DNA from: Azospirillum sp. B21
Lineage (GTDB): Bacteria > Pseudomonadota > Alphaproteobacteria > Azospirillales > Azospirillaceae
NCBI RefSeq assembly: GCF_008364825.1
Contig: NZ_VTTO01000009.1
Location: 62,001 to 126,000, forward strand
Direction: 5' to 3'
Length of the DNA: 64,000 nucleotides
The position numbers and the translations under genes were made by a program. The notes beneath the pieces are model-generated. The model was not told where the DNA came from. It did no database searches and was given only the letters and a program-made list of their open reading frames with translations. Positions 41,510 through 50,344 of this stretch are shown here, piece after piece. Position 1 is the stretch's first letter. Each line of letters starts with the position of its first letter.

Positions 41510-43012
41510 CTATTCCTTGAAGGCCACCTCGCGCTGGCGGCGGAAGGCCGGCAACAGGATGAGCGCCAACAGGCCGGCGGCCACGACCATCAGGCCGGCG
41601 CTGATCGGACGGGTGACGAAGACGGTCAGGTCGCCCTGGGACAGCAGCATGGCGCGGCTGAGATTCTCCTCCAGCAGGGGGCCGAGGACGAAGCCAAGCA
41701 GCAACGGCGCCGGCTCGCAATCCAGCTTCTTCAGCACATAGCCGAACACGCCGAATCCGGCCATCAGCAGCACATCGAAGACGTCGTTCTTCAGGCTGTA
41801 GGTGCCGATGCAGCAGAAGACCAGGATGGCCGGGAACAGATAGGCGTAGGGCACGCGCAGAAGCCGGACCCAAAGCCCGATCAGCGGCAGGTTCAACACG
41901 ACCAGCATGACGTTCCCGACCAGCATGCTGGCGATCATGCCCCAGAACAGGTCCGGCTGCTTGGTCATGATCTGCGGTCCCGGCGTGATGCCGTGGATCA
42001 TCATGGCGCCGACCATCAGCGCCATCACCGCATTCGACGGGATGCCGAGGCTCAGCATCGGGATGAAGCTGGCCTGGGCGCCGGCATTGTTCGCGGCCTC
42101 CGGACCGGCGACGCCCTGGATGGCCCCTTTGCCGAAGGCGGAGGGATCGCGGGCCACCTTCTTTTCCAGCGCGTAGGAGGAAAAGGCGCTGAGCGTCGCC
42201 CCGCCACCCGGCAGAATTCCCAGCAAGGCGCCCAACGCCGTGCCGCGCACCGCGGCCGGCCAGGCATCCTTGAAGTCCTGCAGCGATGGCCACAGCCGGT
42301 GAACCGGTGACGGGTCTATGCCGCGCCCTTCCGTCTCCTCCAGGTTGATGATGATGTCGGCAAGGCCGAACAACCCCATCGCCAGCGGCACGAAGTCCAG
42401 TCCGTCATAGAGCTGCGGAATGTCGAAGGTGAAGCGCATCTGGCCGGAATTGACGTCGGTCCCGACCATCGACAGCAGCAGCCCGACGAGGATCATCGCC
42501 ACCGCCTTCACCACCGAACCATGGGCCAGGGTCACCGCGCCGATCAGGCCGACCAGCATCAGCGCCACATATTCCGACGGACCGAAGGCCAGCGCCATCC
42601 CGGCCAGCGGCGGACCGGCCAGCGCGATGACCAGCGTGGTGACGCAGCCCGCGAACAGCGACGACAGCGCCGCCGTGGCCAGCGCCACGCCGCCGCGACC
42701 CTGCCGCGCCATGGCGTTGCCGTCCAGACAGGTCATAACCGAGGAGGATTCGCCCGGCAGCTTCACCAGGATGGCCGTGGTCGATCCGCCATACTGGGCG
42801 CCATAGAAGATGCCGGCCAGCATGATCAACGCCCCCACCGGCGGGAGGTAGAAGGTGATCGGCAGCAGCAGGGCCACCGTCGCCGTCGGCCCCAGTCCGG
42901 GCAGCACGCCGATCAGCGTGCCGATCAAGGCGCCGAGGAAGCAATAGACCAGGTTCATCGGCTCGACCGACACACCCAGCCCGAGCCAGAGATTGGCGAG
43001 AACATCCATCAT
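41510..43012 (-). CDS. tctA: Tripartite tricarboxylate transporter, large membrane subunit TctA
   Basis: The 500-residue protein has about 12 membrane helices and TctA signatures (GLGPTATVALLLPITFYLPP, GIFYGAQYGGSTTAILVKLPGE, LGILPGGGATLSAFSSYALEKK, GIPSNAVMALMVGA). With TctB and a periplasmic Bug-type protein it imports carboxylates by ion symport. The start at 43012 overlaps the tctB stop (ATGA). It is the second gene of tctBA, divergent from tctC. Confidence 0.94.
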   Translation of the reverse strand: MMDVLANLWLGLGVSVEPMNLVYCFLGALIGTLIGVLPGLGPTATVALLLPITFYLPPVGALIMLAGIFYGAQYGGSTTAILVKLPGESSSVMTCLDGNAMARQGRGGVALATAALSSLFAGCVTTLVIALAGPPLAGMALAFGPSEYVALMLVGLIGAVTLAHGSVVKAVAMILVGLLLSMVGTDVNSGQMRFTFDIPQLYDGLDFVPLAMGLFGLADIIINLEETEGRGIDPSPVHRLWPSLQDFKDAWPAAVRGTALGALLGILPGGGATLSAFSSYALEKKVARDPSAFGKGAIQGVAGPEAANNAGAQASFIPMLSLGIPSNAVMALMVGAMMIHGITPGPQIMTKQPDLFWGMIASMLVGNVMLVVLNLPLIGLWVRLLRVPYAYLFPAILVFCCIGTYSLKNDVFDVLLMAGFGVFGYVLKKLDCEPAPLLLGFVLGPLLEENLSRAMLLSQGDLTVFVTRPISAGLMVVAAGLLALILLPAFRRQREVAFKE

Positions 43013-43485
43013 GGCCAGATCTGGAGCGGCAGGCCCAGTCCCCAGGAGAAGATGGCAATGCAGCTGGTGGCCAACGTGGCCCACAGAGCCGTGAAGGGGC
43101 CGGGGCGCAGCGGCCGCCCGGCCAATCCGCCGATGCCGATCAGCGCCAGGATGGCGAGCACCAGACCCAGCCTGTCGAGCAGAGCCGCGAAGACGATCAC
43201 GGCGATGGTGATGGCGACCGACGGCCTCCACGCCCAGGCCAGCGTCGCCGGACCTTCCGCCGTCAATCCGCGCACAAGGGTCGCCAGCCCGGCAGCCAGC
43301 AGGAGATAGCAGACGAGCCGCGGGAAGAACCCGGCCTGCATCATGGCCAGCGATCCCGCCTCCCAGCCGCGCGCCAGCCAGAGCCCGCCGAGGGCGAGGG
43401 CGCTGAGCAGCAGCCCGGCCGCGAGATCCTGGGGCGATCTTAGCCGGGATGCGGCCGACCGGGGCGATCTCAGGGTGTGTGTCAT
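43009..43485 (-). CDS. tctB: Tripartite tricarboxylate transporter, small membrane subunit TctB
   Basis: The 158-residue protein has four membrane helices and the weakly conserved TctB pattern (GSLAMMQAGFFPRLVCYLLL). It forms the membrane part with TctA, to which it is coupled by a four-base overlap. It is first in its operon, with the divergent tctC upstream, and the usual N-terminal basic tail. Confidence 0.87.
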   Translation of the reverse strand: MTHTLRSPRSAASRLRSPQDLAAGLLLSALALGGLWLARGWEAGSLAMMQAGFFPRLVCYLLLAAGLATLVRGLTAEGPATLAWAWRPSVAITIAVIVFAALLDRLGLVLAILALIGIGGLAGRPLRPGPFTALWATLATSCIAIFSWGLGLPLQIWP

Positions 43486-43750
43486 TGGATGGATGTGTCC
43501 GCTCTCTCAGCCATGCGACGGCGGAAGGGCCGGGCGCCGCTTCCGCTTCATCGGGGAATGCGGCCCACGCTCCTGGGACAAGGCGAAAAGCCGCCGATCC
43601 GGCAGCGGGCGCCATCCCCGCCGGTTGCATTATCTCCAGACCACACCTCCACGTCGAGAGCGTTCTTGCCGGCCTCTGCGGTTATGGAGAGAATTTCCGG
43701 CAGAAACTCAAGGGATTTCTCATCGGATTTGCGGCATATTACCCGTTATG

Positions 43751-43773
43751 GTATGTACTGACTTTCTACATAC
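43751..43773. promoter_or_regulatory. Perfect inverted repeat between tctB and tctC
   Basis: GTATGTA-N9-TACATAC in the 353-base divergent gap, 66 bases before the tctC start. It is a good operator candidate for a regulator controlling the transporter; no regulator or two-component pair is encoded beside it. The rest of the gap has no gene. Confidence 0.5.
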
Positions 43774-43838
43774 ACGCGCAATGAACGGGTGACTCCGGTT
43801 CGACCGGGAGCGGAGCCCGAAGGATCGGACGACGAACG

Positions 43839-44843
43839 ATGAGAGCAGCGACTATCCCCCTGCGCATGGCCGGCGGCCGTGCCGCGTCTTTCCTGGTTGC
43901 GGCGTTCGCGACCCTGATGTGGCTTGCGGGCTCCCCCGCGGCGGTGCTGGCGGCCTATCCCGAGAAACCGATCACCATGATCGTCGCCTATGGCGCCGGC
44001 GGCTCCACCGACGTCACGGCGCGGATGCTGGCGCCCTATATCGAGCGCTATCTGGGCAGCGGGCGCATCGTCGTCCTGAACCGGCCGGGGGCCGGCGGCG
44101 AGATCGGCTTCGCCGCCATCGCCGATGCGGCGCCGGACGGTTACACGATCGGCTTCATCAACACGCCCAACCTGATCACCATCCCGATCGAACGGCAGGC
44201 GCGCTATGGGCTGGACCGGCTGGACCCGCTGGTGAACATCGTCGACGATCCAGGCGTGATGACCGTCCGCGCCGACAGCCCGTTCCGGTCGGTCGCCGAC
44301 GTGGTGGAATTCGCGAAAGGGAATCCGGGCGCACTCACCGTCGGCTCCACCGGCATCGGCTCCGACGACCATCTCGCCATGCTGTTGCTGGAACGGCAGG
44401 CCGGGGTGAAGCTGACCCATGTACCGTTCGCCGGCAGCGCCGAGAACTATCGGGCGATGCTGGGATCCCACACCAGGATCTGCGACCAGAATCTGGGCGA
44501 GGGGCTGCGCGGGGTTGCCGGCGGCGATCCCGTACGCATGCTGGGAGTGATGAGCCGGGCGCGCTGGGACATGGCGCCGGACCTGCCGACCTTCCGCGAA
44601 CAGGGCTATGCCATCGACATGGTGTCCATGCGCGGCATCGGCGCCCCAAAGGGTCTGCCGCCGGACATCCGCCGCACCCTGATCGAGGCGATCACCAAGG
44701 CGGCGATGGATCCGGAATTCCAGGCCAAGGCACGCGAGACCTTCCAGCCGCTCCGCATCGTCGGCGCGGACGCCTTCGCCGCCGAGCTGAAGCAGTTGGA
44801 CGGCGAGTTCCGCACCCTTTGGACGGAGATGCCCTGGAAGTGA
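43839..44843 (+). CDS. tctC: Tripartite tricarboxylate transporter substrate-binding protein (Bug/TctC)
   Basis: The 334-residue periplasmic protein has a signal peptide (about 1-39, ending AAVLAAYPEKP). The Bug-family start YPEKPITMIVAYGAGGSTDVTARML and the VLNRPGAGGEIGF segment bind the ligand carboxylate. It delivers substrate to TctBA, encoded divergently. The substrate is unknown; Bug proteins take many carboxylates and amides. Confidence 0.93.
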   Translation: MRAATIPLRMAGGRAASFLVAAFATLMWLAGSPAAVLAAYPEKPITMIVAYGAGGSTDVTARMLAPYIERYLGSGRIVVLNRPGAGGEIGFAAIADAAPDGYTIGFINTPNLITIPIERQARYGLDRLDPLVNIVDDPGVMTVRADSPFRSVADVVEFAKGNPGALTVGSTGIGSDDHLAMLLLERQAGVKLTHVPFAGSAENYRAMLGSHTRICDQNLGEGLRGVAGGDPVRMLGVMSRARWDMAPDLPTFREQGYAIDMVSMRGIGAPKGLPPDIRRTLIEAITKAAMDPEFQAKARETFQPLRIVGADAFAAELKQLDGEFRTLWTEMPWK

Positions 44844-44884
44844 TGCCTGAGAAATAACGGCCGCTTGCGAAACGACCTTATCCG

Positions 44885-45625
44885 TTACGGTGAGGTTCCG
44901 GTGACGTAACGGATTGGGTCGATCGTTCCGGCTTCCGAAAAGCCCTTCAACCGCAACAAGCAGCTGTCGCAGGCGCCGCAGGACAGTCCCTCCGGCGTCG
45001 GATCGTAGCAGGAATGGGTGAGGCTGTAGTCCACCCCAAGCTCCAACCCGCGGCGGACGATCGCAGCCTTGTCCAGCGCCATCAGCGGCGCGTGGATCTT
45101 GAATCGGCTCGCCCCCTCCACCCCGGCCTTGGTGGCCAGATTGGCCAGGGTTTCGAAGGCCGCGATGTATTCCGGGCGGCAGTCGGGATAGCCGGAATAA
45201 TCAAGCGCGTTGACGCCGATGAACAGGTCGGACGCCCCCAGCGTTTCCGCCCAGGCCAGCGCGAAGGACAGGAAAACGGTGTTGCGCGCCGGCACATAGG
45301 TGACGGGAATGCCCTGCCCCAGATCGGCCTCCAGGTCTGCGGCGCTGCCGTGCTTGGGCACGTCGATGCTGTCGGTCAGCGCCGAGCCGCCGAAGGCGCG
45401 CAGATCGATGTCGGCGATCACATGCCGCTCCACCCCGATTGCCGCGACCACGCGCCGTGCCGCCTCCAGCTCCACCGAATGGCGCTGGCCGTAACGGAAG
45501 CTCAGGGCGTTGACGCGATAGCCTTCCGCCTTGGCGATGGCAAGCACCGTCGTCGAATCGAGACCGCCGCTGACCAGCACCACGGCGTCCTTCGGCACAC
45601 CCACCGTCTTGTCCAGACCCGCCAT
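44885..45625 (-). CDS. queC: 7-cyano-7-deazaguanine synthase QueC
   Basis: The 246-residue ATP-dependent enzyme makes preQ0 in queuosine synthesis. The PP-loop is VLVSGGLDSTT; the FRYGQRHSVELEAA and C-terminal zinc cysteines (LTHSCYDP, LSCGACDSCLLR) are all present. It has an AGAGGTGGG site at 45625. It is a single gene; queD/queE are not in the window, and no preQ1 riboswitch was recognised. Confidence 0.95.
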   Translation of the reverse strand: MAGLDKTVGVPKDAVVLVSGGLDSTTVLAIAKAEGYRVNALSFRYGQRHSVELEAARRVVAAIGVERHVIADIDLRAFGGSALTDSIDVPKHGSAADLEADLGQGIPVTYVPARNTVFLSFALAWAETLGASDLFIGVNALDYSGYPDCRPEYIAAFETLANLATKAGVEGASRFKIHAPLMALDKAAIVRRGLELGVDYSLTHSCYDPTPEGLSCGACDSCLLRLKGFSEAGTIDPIRYVTGTSP

Positions 45626-45725
45626 CGCACACCCACCTCTGCAAAGCCGCCCGCCATCACGGGCAAGGATGGCGACAGCTTTTGGCACATCCCGGCGTAT
45701 CGGGCCAGAACGGGTGTCACGGCGA

Positions 45726-47627
45726 TCAGGTCATGATGGCCAACATTTCCTCGATGGTCATGACGCGCGAAGGCGGCAGGCGGATGGTTGCGGTGCAGCC
45801 CCGACCGGGTGCGCTGTTCAGCGTCAGGGTGCCGCCATGCGCCTCCACCAGACGAAGGGCGAGCGGCAGGCCAAGGCCGATTCCCTCGTACCGGCGGGTG
45901 GCGGTCTGGTCGATCTGGGCGAAGGGGGTCAGGGCGGTCGCGATGTCGTCCGCTTGCATTCCGATTCCGCGGTCACGCACCGCCAGTTCCACCCAGCCGT
46001 CTGTGGCAGGCGCCATGGTCAGCGTGACCACACCCTGCGGATGGCTGAACTTGATGGCGTTGGACAGCAGGTTTCCCAACGCCTGGCGCAGACGACGCCG
46101 ATCGCCCCGCATCGGCGGCAGATCGCCCTCGGTGGCCACCTCCACCGTCACGGCCTGGCGGGCGGCCTGAAACTCCAGGTCGGCAACCAGCTGGGCGGCG
46201 AGCGCCGGCAGGTCGATCGGCTCCTCTGCCAGCGACAGCCCGCCCGCCTCGACCCGCGCCATGTCGAGGATATCGTCGATGATGGACAGCAGTTGCTCGC
46301 CGGCCTGCCTGATGGCGACGACGCAGTCGCGCTGTTGCGCCTGACCGCCCACCGACGGCACGTCCGCCCGCGCTTCCAGCAGTTGGGAGAAGCCGATCAC
46401 CGCGTTCAGCGGGGTGCGCAGTTCATGGTTCATGGTGGCGATGAAGGTCGATTTGGCGCGGTCGGCCGCCTCGGCCGCCTCCTTGGCGGCCAGCAGTTCG
46501 GCTTCCGCCCGGCGCCGTTCGGTCACATCGCGCAGGATGGCGGTATAGATCCGGCGTCCCTCCACTTCGCTGGCGCTGACCGACAGTTCCACCGAAAACT
46601 GGGTTCCGTCGGCGCGTTCCGCCTCGGCGGCGCGGTCGCGGGCGACCAGGGCCGTTGTCTGGCCCGGCGCGAATTCCAGCCGGACGCCGCCCTCCTCCCG
46701 CAGATGGGCCAGCGGGATCAGGCGGTCGAGTTGCCGCCACAGCAGGTCCCCGGCCGGAACACCGAACATCGCCTCCGCCGCGCGGTTGAAGCCGAGCAGA
46801 ATGCCGGCCTCATCCACGGTGAGGATGGCTTCGGCGACCGTGTCGAGGATCGCCTCGTTGCGCGCTTCGGACAGGCGCAGGGCGTTGGCGGTGTGCAGAT
46901 ATTCGCTGACATCGGTGATGGTGGCGATGGTCCCGCCATCCTCCATCAGGATGCGCTGACACAGCACCCGGCGGTCGGAGCCCTCCCCCTCCGGATCGTG
47001 GAAGCGGAAATCGGTCGGCTGCGGATCCCGGCCCGGCTCGCTCCGCCACTCCGCGGCAACCCGCGCCCGGTCGTCGGGATGGACTGCGCCGAGCCAGCCG
47101 TCGCCGAGCAGCCGATCGGTGTCTAGCCCGGTGATGGCGGAAAGGCGGGCATTGGCGAACAGAACCTGACCGGCCGCGTCGGCCTGAAGGATGCCGACCG
47201 GCGCCGCTTCCGCCAGTGTGCGATAACGCGCCTCGCTGGCGCGCAGCCGCTCCGACAGGGCGATGGTGTCGCTGACGTCGCGGATGGTCAGGACCAGCCC
47301 ACCGATTTCCGGATCAGCCAGTTCGTTGCGAGCGGTCACCTCCAGCCAGTGCCAGCCACCATCGGCATGGCGGAAGCGGAAGATCGAGCAGCCGCTGCTG
47401 CCGGTCGGAGCGGCGGCCCGGATCCGAAGCCGCTGCTGCGCCTCCTGCAGATCCTCGGGATGGATGTGCCGGTCCAGCGTGGCGCCGGTGAGCGCCTGGA
47501 GAGGGTAACCCAGCACCTCCGCCGCCGCCTGACCGATCTGGAGAATGCGACCGTCCATGGACAGCACCGCGACCGCTCCGTTCGACATACGGCATGGGGC
47601 GCCGACCGACCGTTCGCCTGCCTGCAA
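45726..47627 (-). CDS. PAS-domain sensor histidine kinase
   Basis: The 633-residue protein is probably cytoplasmic. Three PAS domains lie at about 15-120, 133-243 and 255-372; the second and third have PAC tails ending in TDVSE and RDVTERRRAEAELL. HisKA has H401 (MNHELRTPLNAVIG); HATPase (about 505-625) has GNLLSNAIKFSH, DRGIGM and YEGIGLGLPLA. It has no receiver domain and no neighbouring response regulator. The start is TTG at 47627 with AGAGGTG upstream; ATG at 47588 is an alternative. The input signal is unknown. Confidence 0.88.
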   Translation of the reverse strand: MQAGERSVGAPCRMSNGAVAVLSMDGRILQIGQAAAEVLGYPLQALTGATLDRHIHPEDLQEAQQRLRIRAAAPTGSSGCSIFRFRHADGGWHWLEVTARNELADPEIGGLVLTIRDVSDTIALSERLRASEARYRTLAEAAPVGILQADAAGQVLFANARLSAITGLDTDRLLGDGWLGAVHPDDRARVAAEWRSEPGRDPQPTDFRFHDPEGEGSDRRVLCQRILMEDGGTIATITDVSEYLHTANALRLSEARNEAILDTVAEAILTVDEAGILLGFNRAAEAMFGVPAGDLLWRQLDRLIPLAHLREEGGVRLEFAPGQTTALVARDRAAEAERADGTQFSVELSVSASEVEGRRIYTAILRDVTERRRAEAELLAAKEAAEAADRAKSTFIATMNHELRTPLNAVIGFSQLLEARADVPSVGGQAQQRDCVVAIRQAGEQLLSIIDDILDMARVEAGGLSLAEEPIDLPALAAQLVADLEFQAARQAVTVEVATEGDLPPMRGDRRRLRQALGNLLSNAIKFSHPQGVVTLTMAPATDGWVELAVRDRGIGMQADDIATALTPFAQIDQTATRRYEGIGLGLPLALRLVEAHGGTLTLNSAPGRGCTATIRLPPSRVMTIEEMLAIMT

Positions 47628-47788
47628 AATGGCACCTCTGAACCGGCAATGACTGATTGAGCCGGATTGCCGCCCCTCACGATTCGGGGCGGCAATCCTA
47701 TCCTGCCGGTCAGAGTAGGCAATCGACCATTAACGGGCGATGTCAGGAAAAATCGGGACTGACCCTGATGATTTCGTCGCTGATACCG

Positions 47789-48616
47789 TCACCCCCGCCG
47801 CAAGGACAGGAAAGAGGTCAATGCGTCCAGCACGGCGTCCGGCGCTTCGGTCATCACCATATGTCCGGTCTGGGGAAGGACGACGACCTGCGAAGACTTC
47901 ACGCGCGCAGCCAATGCGCGCCCTGCTTTGGCCGGAGTCATCTTGTCCAGCGCACCCAGCAGGAACAGGGCGGGACAGGCGACCGACGCCGCGGCATCAG
48001 CCCCCTGCCCGTATTCATTGCAGGCGGCGAGGTCGACCCCCAGCACCCCCGGCCGGACCGATGCCATCAGCCGGCGCCCGCCGGGGATCAGCGCGAGCCC
48101 CGGCGTCGGGCAGCTGCCACCCTGGGCGCCGCCATGACCGCGCGGCCCATGGCCCCAGCCGATCACCATCTCGATGGCCGATTGCTCGCCGGCATGGGCG
48201 GCGGCCAGCAGGTCCGGATGCACCGGCATGCGTTCCGCCACGCCCAGCAGCGCCACCGCCTCCACCCGCGTGCCATGGCGGGCCGCAGCGTCCAGCGCCA
48301 CCAGCGCGCCCATGGAATGGCCGATCAGCGCCGCCCGCTCCAACCCGGCGGCATCCAGCAGCGCGATCACCCAGTCGGCGATGGCGGCGATGCTGTCCAG
48401 CGGCTCTCCGCCGGAACGGCCGTGGCCCGGCAGATCGACCGCCAGCACCGAACGGCCATGATGGGCGAGATAGCGGCTTTGCAGGCTCCAAACGCTGTGG
48501 TCCATGCCGGCGCCGTGGATCAGCACGATTGCTGGACGGGCGGCGGGACGGGCGGAATCGATCTCCCGGCCGCCGGTGTGGACGAAGACGGGGGTTCCGT
48601 TGACGGTCAGCTGCAT
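47789..48616 (-). CDS. Alpha/beta hydrolase
   Basis: The 275-residue serine hydrolase has oxyanion region LIHGAGMDHSVW, nucleophile elbow GHSMGAL, an Asp in GALDKMTPAK and a His in PQTGHMVMTEAP. It is the esterase/haloperoxidase type. It starts ten bases after metY on the same strand, so the two are almost certainly co-transcribed; a role with homoserine esters is possible but unproven. Confidence 0.88.
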   Translation of the reverse strand: MQLTVNGTPVFVHTGGREIDSARPAARPAIVLIHGAGMDHSVWSLQSRYLAHHGRSVLAVDLPGHGRSGGEPLDSIAAIADWVIALLDAAGLERAALIGHSMGALVALDAAARHGTRVEAVALLGVAERMPVHPDLLAAAHAGEQSAIEMVIGWGHGPRGHGGAQGGSCPTPGLALIPGGRRLMASVRPGVLGVDLAACNEYGQGADAAASVACPALFLLGALDKMTPAKAGRALAARVKSSQVVVLPQTGHMVMTEAPDAVLDALTSFLSLRRG

Positions 48617-48626
48617 GGCGCGGCCC

Positions 48627-49964
48627 TCAGCCTTTGGTGGCGGCGCGCAGCGCCTGCTTCAGGTCGTCGATCAGGTCTTCGCAATCCTCCAGCCCGATGG
48701 ACAGGCGGATCATGTCCTCCCCCACCCCGGCGGCGGCGAGCGCCTCCGCATCCAACTGGGCGTGGGTGGTGCTGGCGGGATGGATCACCAGCGACTTGGC
48801 GTCGCCGACATTGGCGAGGTGCGAGAACAGGGTCAGCGACTCGATGAAGCGGCGCCCGGCCCCGCGGCTGCCACCCTCCCCGCCGCCTTGCCCGCTGGCG
48901 CGGATGCCGAAGGAGATGATGGAGCCGGCGCCGTGCGGCAACAGCCGGGAGGCCAGCGCATGGTCGGGATGGTCCACCAGCTCCGGGTAGGAGACCCAGG
49001 CGACCGCACCCTTCTCGGCATTCAGCTCCCCTTCCAGGAAGCAGACGACCTTGCGAGCGTTGTGGATGTGGCACTTCATCCGCAACGGCAGCGTTTCCAC
49101 CCCCTGCAGGATCTGGAAGGCGTTCATCGGGCTCATGCAGGCGCCGAAATCGCGCAGGCCTTCGGCACGGGCGCGGGCGATGAAGGCCGCCGGGCCGTAT
49201 TCCTCGGCGAAATCGATGCCGTGATAGCCGGCATAGGGCTCGGTCAGGGTCGGGAACTTGCCCGAGGCTTCCCAATCGAACCGACCGCCGTCGATCACCA
49301 CGCCGCCGATGGCGGTGCCGTGGCCGCTCAGCCATTTGGTGCAGGAATGCATGACGATGTCGGCGCCATGCTCGAACGGACGGCAGAGATAGGGGGTGGT
49401 GAAGGTCGCGTCGATCATCAGCGGGATGCCCGCCTCGTGCGCGATGGCCGCGACCTTCGGCACGTCCAGCACCTCCAGCCCCGGATTGCCCAGCACCTCG
49501 CCGAAGACCAGCCGGGTCTCCGGCCGGATCGCCGCACGGATGCCGTCGAGGTCGCGCGGATGGACGAAGGTGGTGGTGATGCCGAAGCGCGGCAGCGTGT
49601 AGGCCAGCAGGTTGCGGCTGCCGCCATAGATGGAGGATGAGGCGACGATGTGCCCGCCCGCCCCCATCAGCGTCATGATCGCCAGCGTCATGGCGGCCTG
49701 CCCGCTGGCGGTGCAGACCGCACCCACCCCGCCTTCCAGCGTCGCCAGCCGCTCTTCCAGAACCGCGACGGTGGGGTTGGAGATGCGCGAATAGATGTGG
49801 CCCGGCCGTTCAAGGTTGAACAGGGCCGCCGCCTGATCGACGTCGCTGAAGACGTAGGAGGAGGTCAGGTGGATCGGAACCGCCCGCGCCCCGGTCGCCG
49901 GATCGGGCCGCTGCCCCGCATGCAGGCTTTGCGTATCGAACTTCAGGAACTTGGCGCCCGCCAT
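48627..49964 (-). CDS. metY: O-acetylhomoserine sulfhydrylase (MetY)
   Basis: The 445-residue PLP enzyme of the Cys/Met metabolism family has the opening FDTQSLHAGQRPDPATGARAVP, PLP lysine K210 in HSCTKWLSGHG, and the long MetY-type C-terminal half. It makes homocysteine (or methionine) from O-acetylhomoserine and sulfide. A GGGAGGAG-type site precedes the ATG. The upstream leader holds a promoter and a hairpin. It is followed by an alpha/beta hydrolase gene. Confidence 0.94.
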   Translation of the reverse strand: MAGAKFLKFDTQSLHAGQRPDPATGARAVPIHLTSSYVFSDVDQAAALFNLERPGHIYSRISNPTVAVLEERLATLEGGVGAVCTASGQAAMTLAIMTLMGAGGHIVASSSIYGGSRNLLAYTLPRFGITTTFVHPRDLDGIRAAIRPETRLVFGEVLGNPGLEVLDVPKVAAIAHEAGIPLMIDATFTTPYLCRPFEHGADIVMHSCTKWLSGHGTAIGGVVIDGGRFDWEASGKFPTLTEPYAGYHGIDFAEEYGPAAFIARARAEGLRDFGACMSPMNAFQILQGVETLPLRMKCHIHNARKVVCFLEGELNAEKGAVAWVSYPELVDHPDHALASRLLPHGAGSIISFGIRASGQGGGEGGSRGAGRRFIESLTLFSHLANVGDAKSLVIHPASTTHAQLDAEALAAAGVGEDMIRLSIGLEDCEDLIDDLKQALRAATKG

Positions 49965-49989
49965 GCTCCTCCCTCCCCTTGGATTGGAA

Positions 49990-50114
49990 AGAGGGCCGCC
50001 TTTGGTCGAGCGGCCCTCTCTGCTTGTCAGCTTTTTATTTGCCAGCCCTGTTCAACCCGCATTCCAGCGGCATCGACGGCGCGGAAGCGTATGGAGACAT
50101 GACGCGCGCGTCAA
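49990..50114 (-). promoter_or_regulatory. Promoter and leader hairpin upstream of metY
   Basis: On the minus strand TTGACG (50109-50114) and ATACGC (50087-50092) are spaced 16 bases, a good sigma-70 match. The transcript then carries AGAGGGCCGC/GCGGCCCTCT (49990-49999, 50010-50019), a ten-base stem with CTTT after it, 25 bases before the metY start. This could be an attenuator. No SAM-II or SAM-I core was recognised. Confidence 0.5.
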
Positions 50115-50178
50115 GGCGGTTGGCAAAGCGGAGTGTCGGAAGAGGTTTTCCGGGACCAGGAAGGGAATGCGTCGCCAG

Positions 50179-50306
50179 CAAGATTGACACGGATTTCACG
50201 GATTGAAACACGGATTTCACGGATGTGCCGTCGCAAAGCGGCAGCTTCCTGAAGAGGCGGCGACATCGCCAAGCTCAGAAAAATCCCTAAAATCCGTGTT
50301 CACCTT
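50179..50306. repeat. CACGGAT-type intergenic repeat, copy 3, right arm shortened
   Basis: The left arm has four CACGGAT-type units (50187-50225); the right arm (about 50278-50303) keeps only the AAAATCC...AATCCGTGTTCACCTT part. The loop contains a second hairpin (CCGTCGC / GCGGCGA). The sequence matches copies 1 and 2 in plan. Confidence 0.75.
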
Positions 50307-50344
50307 ACCCACACCGGCACAACGCTCCTTGATGGCGAACCCCT

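Noticed and set aside
49965..50160. SAM-II riboswitch before metY
   Set aside because: I looked for the SAM-II stem-loop and GCUAAA-type segments and did not find them; only a promoter and one hairpin are supported.
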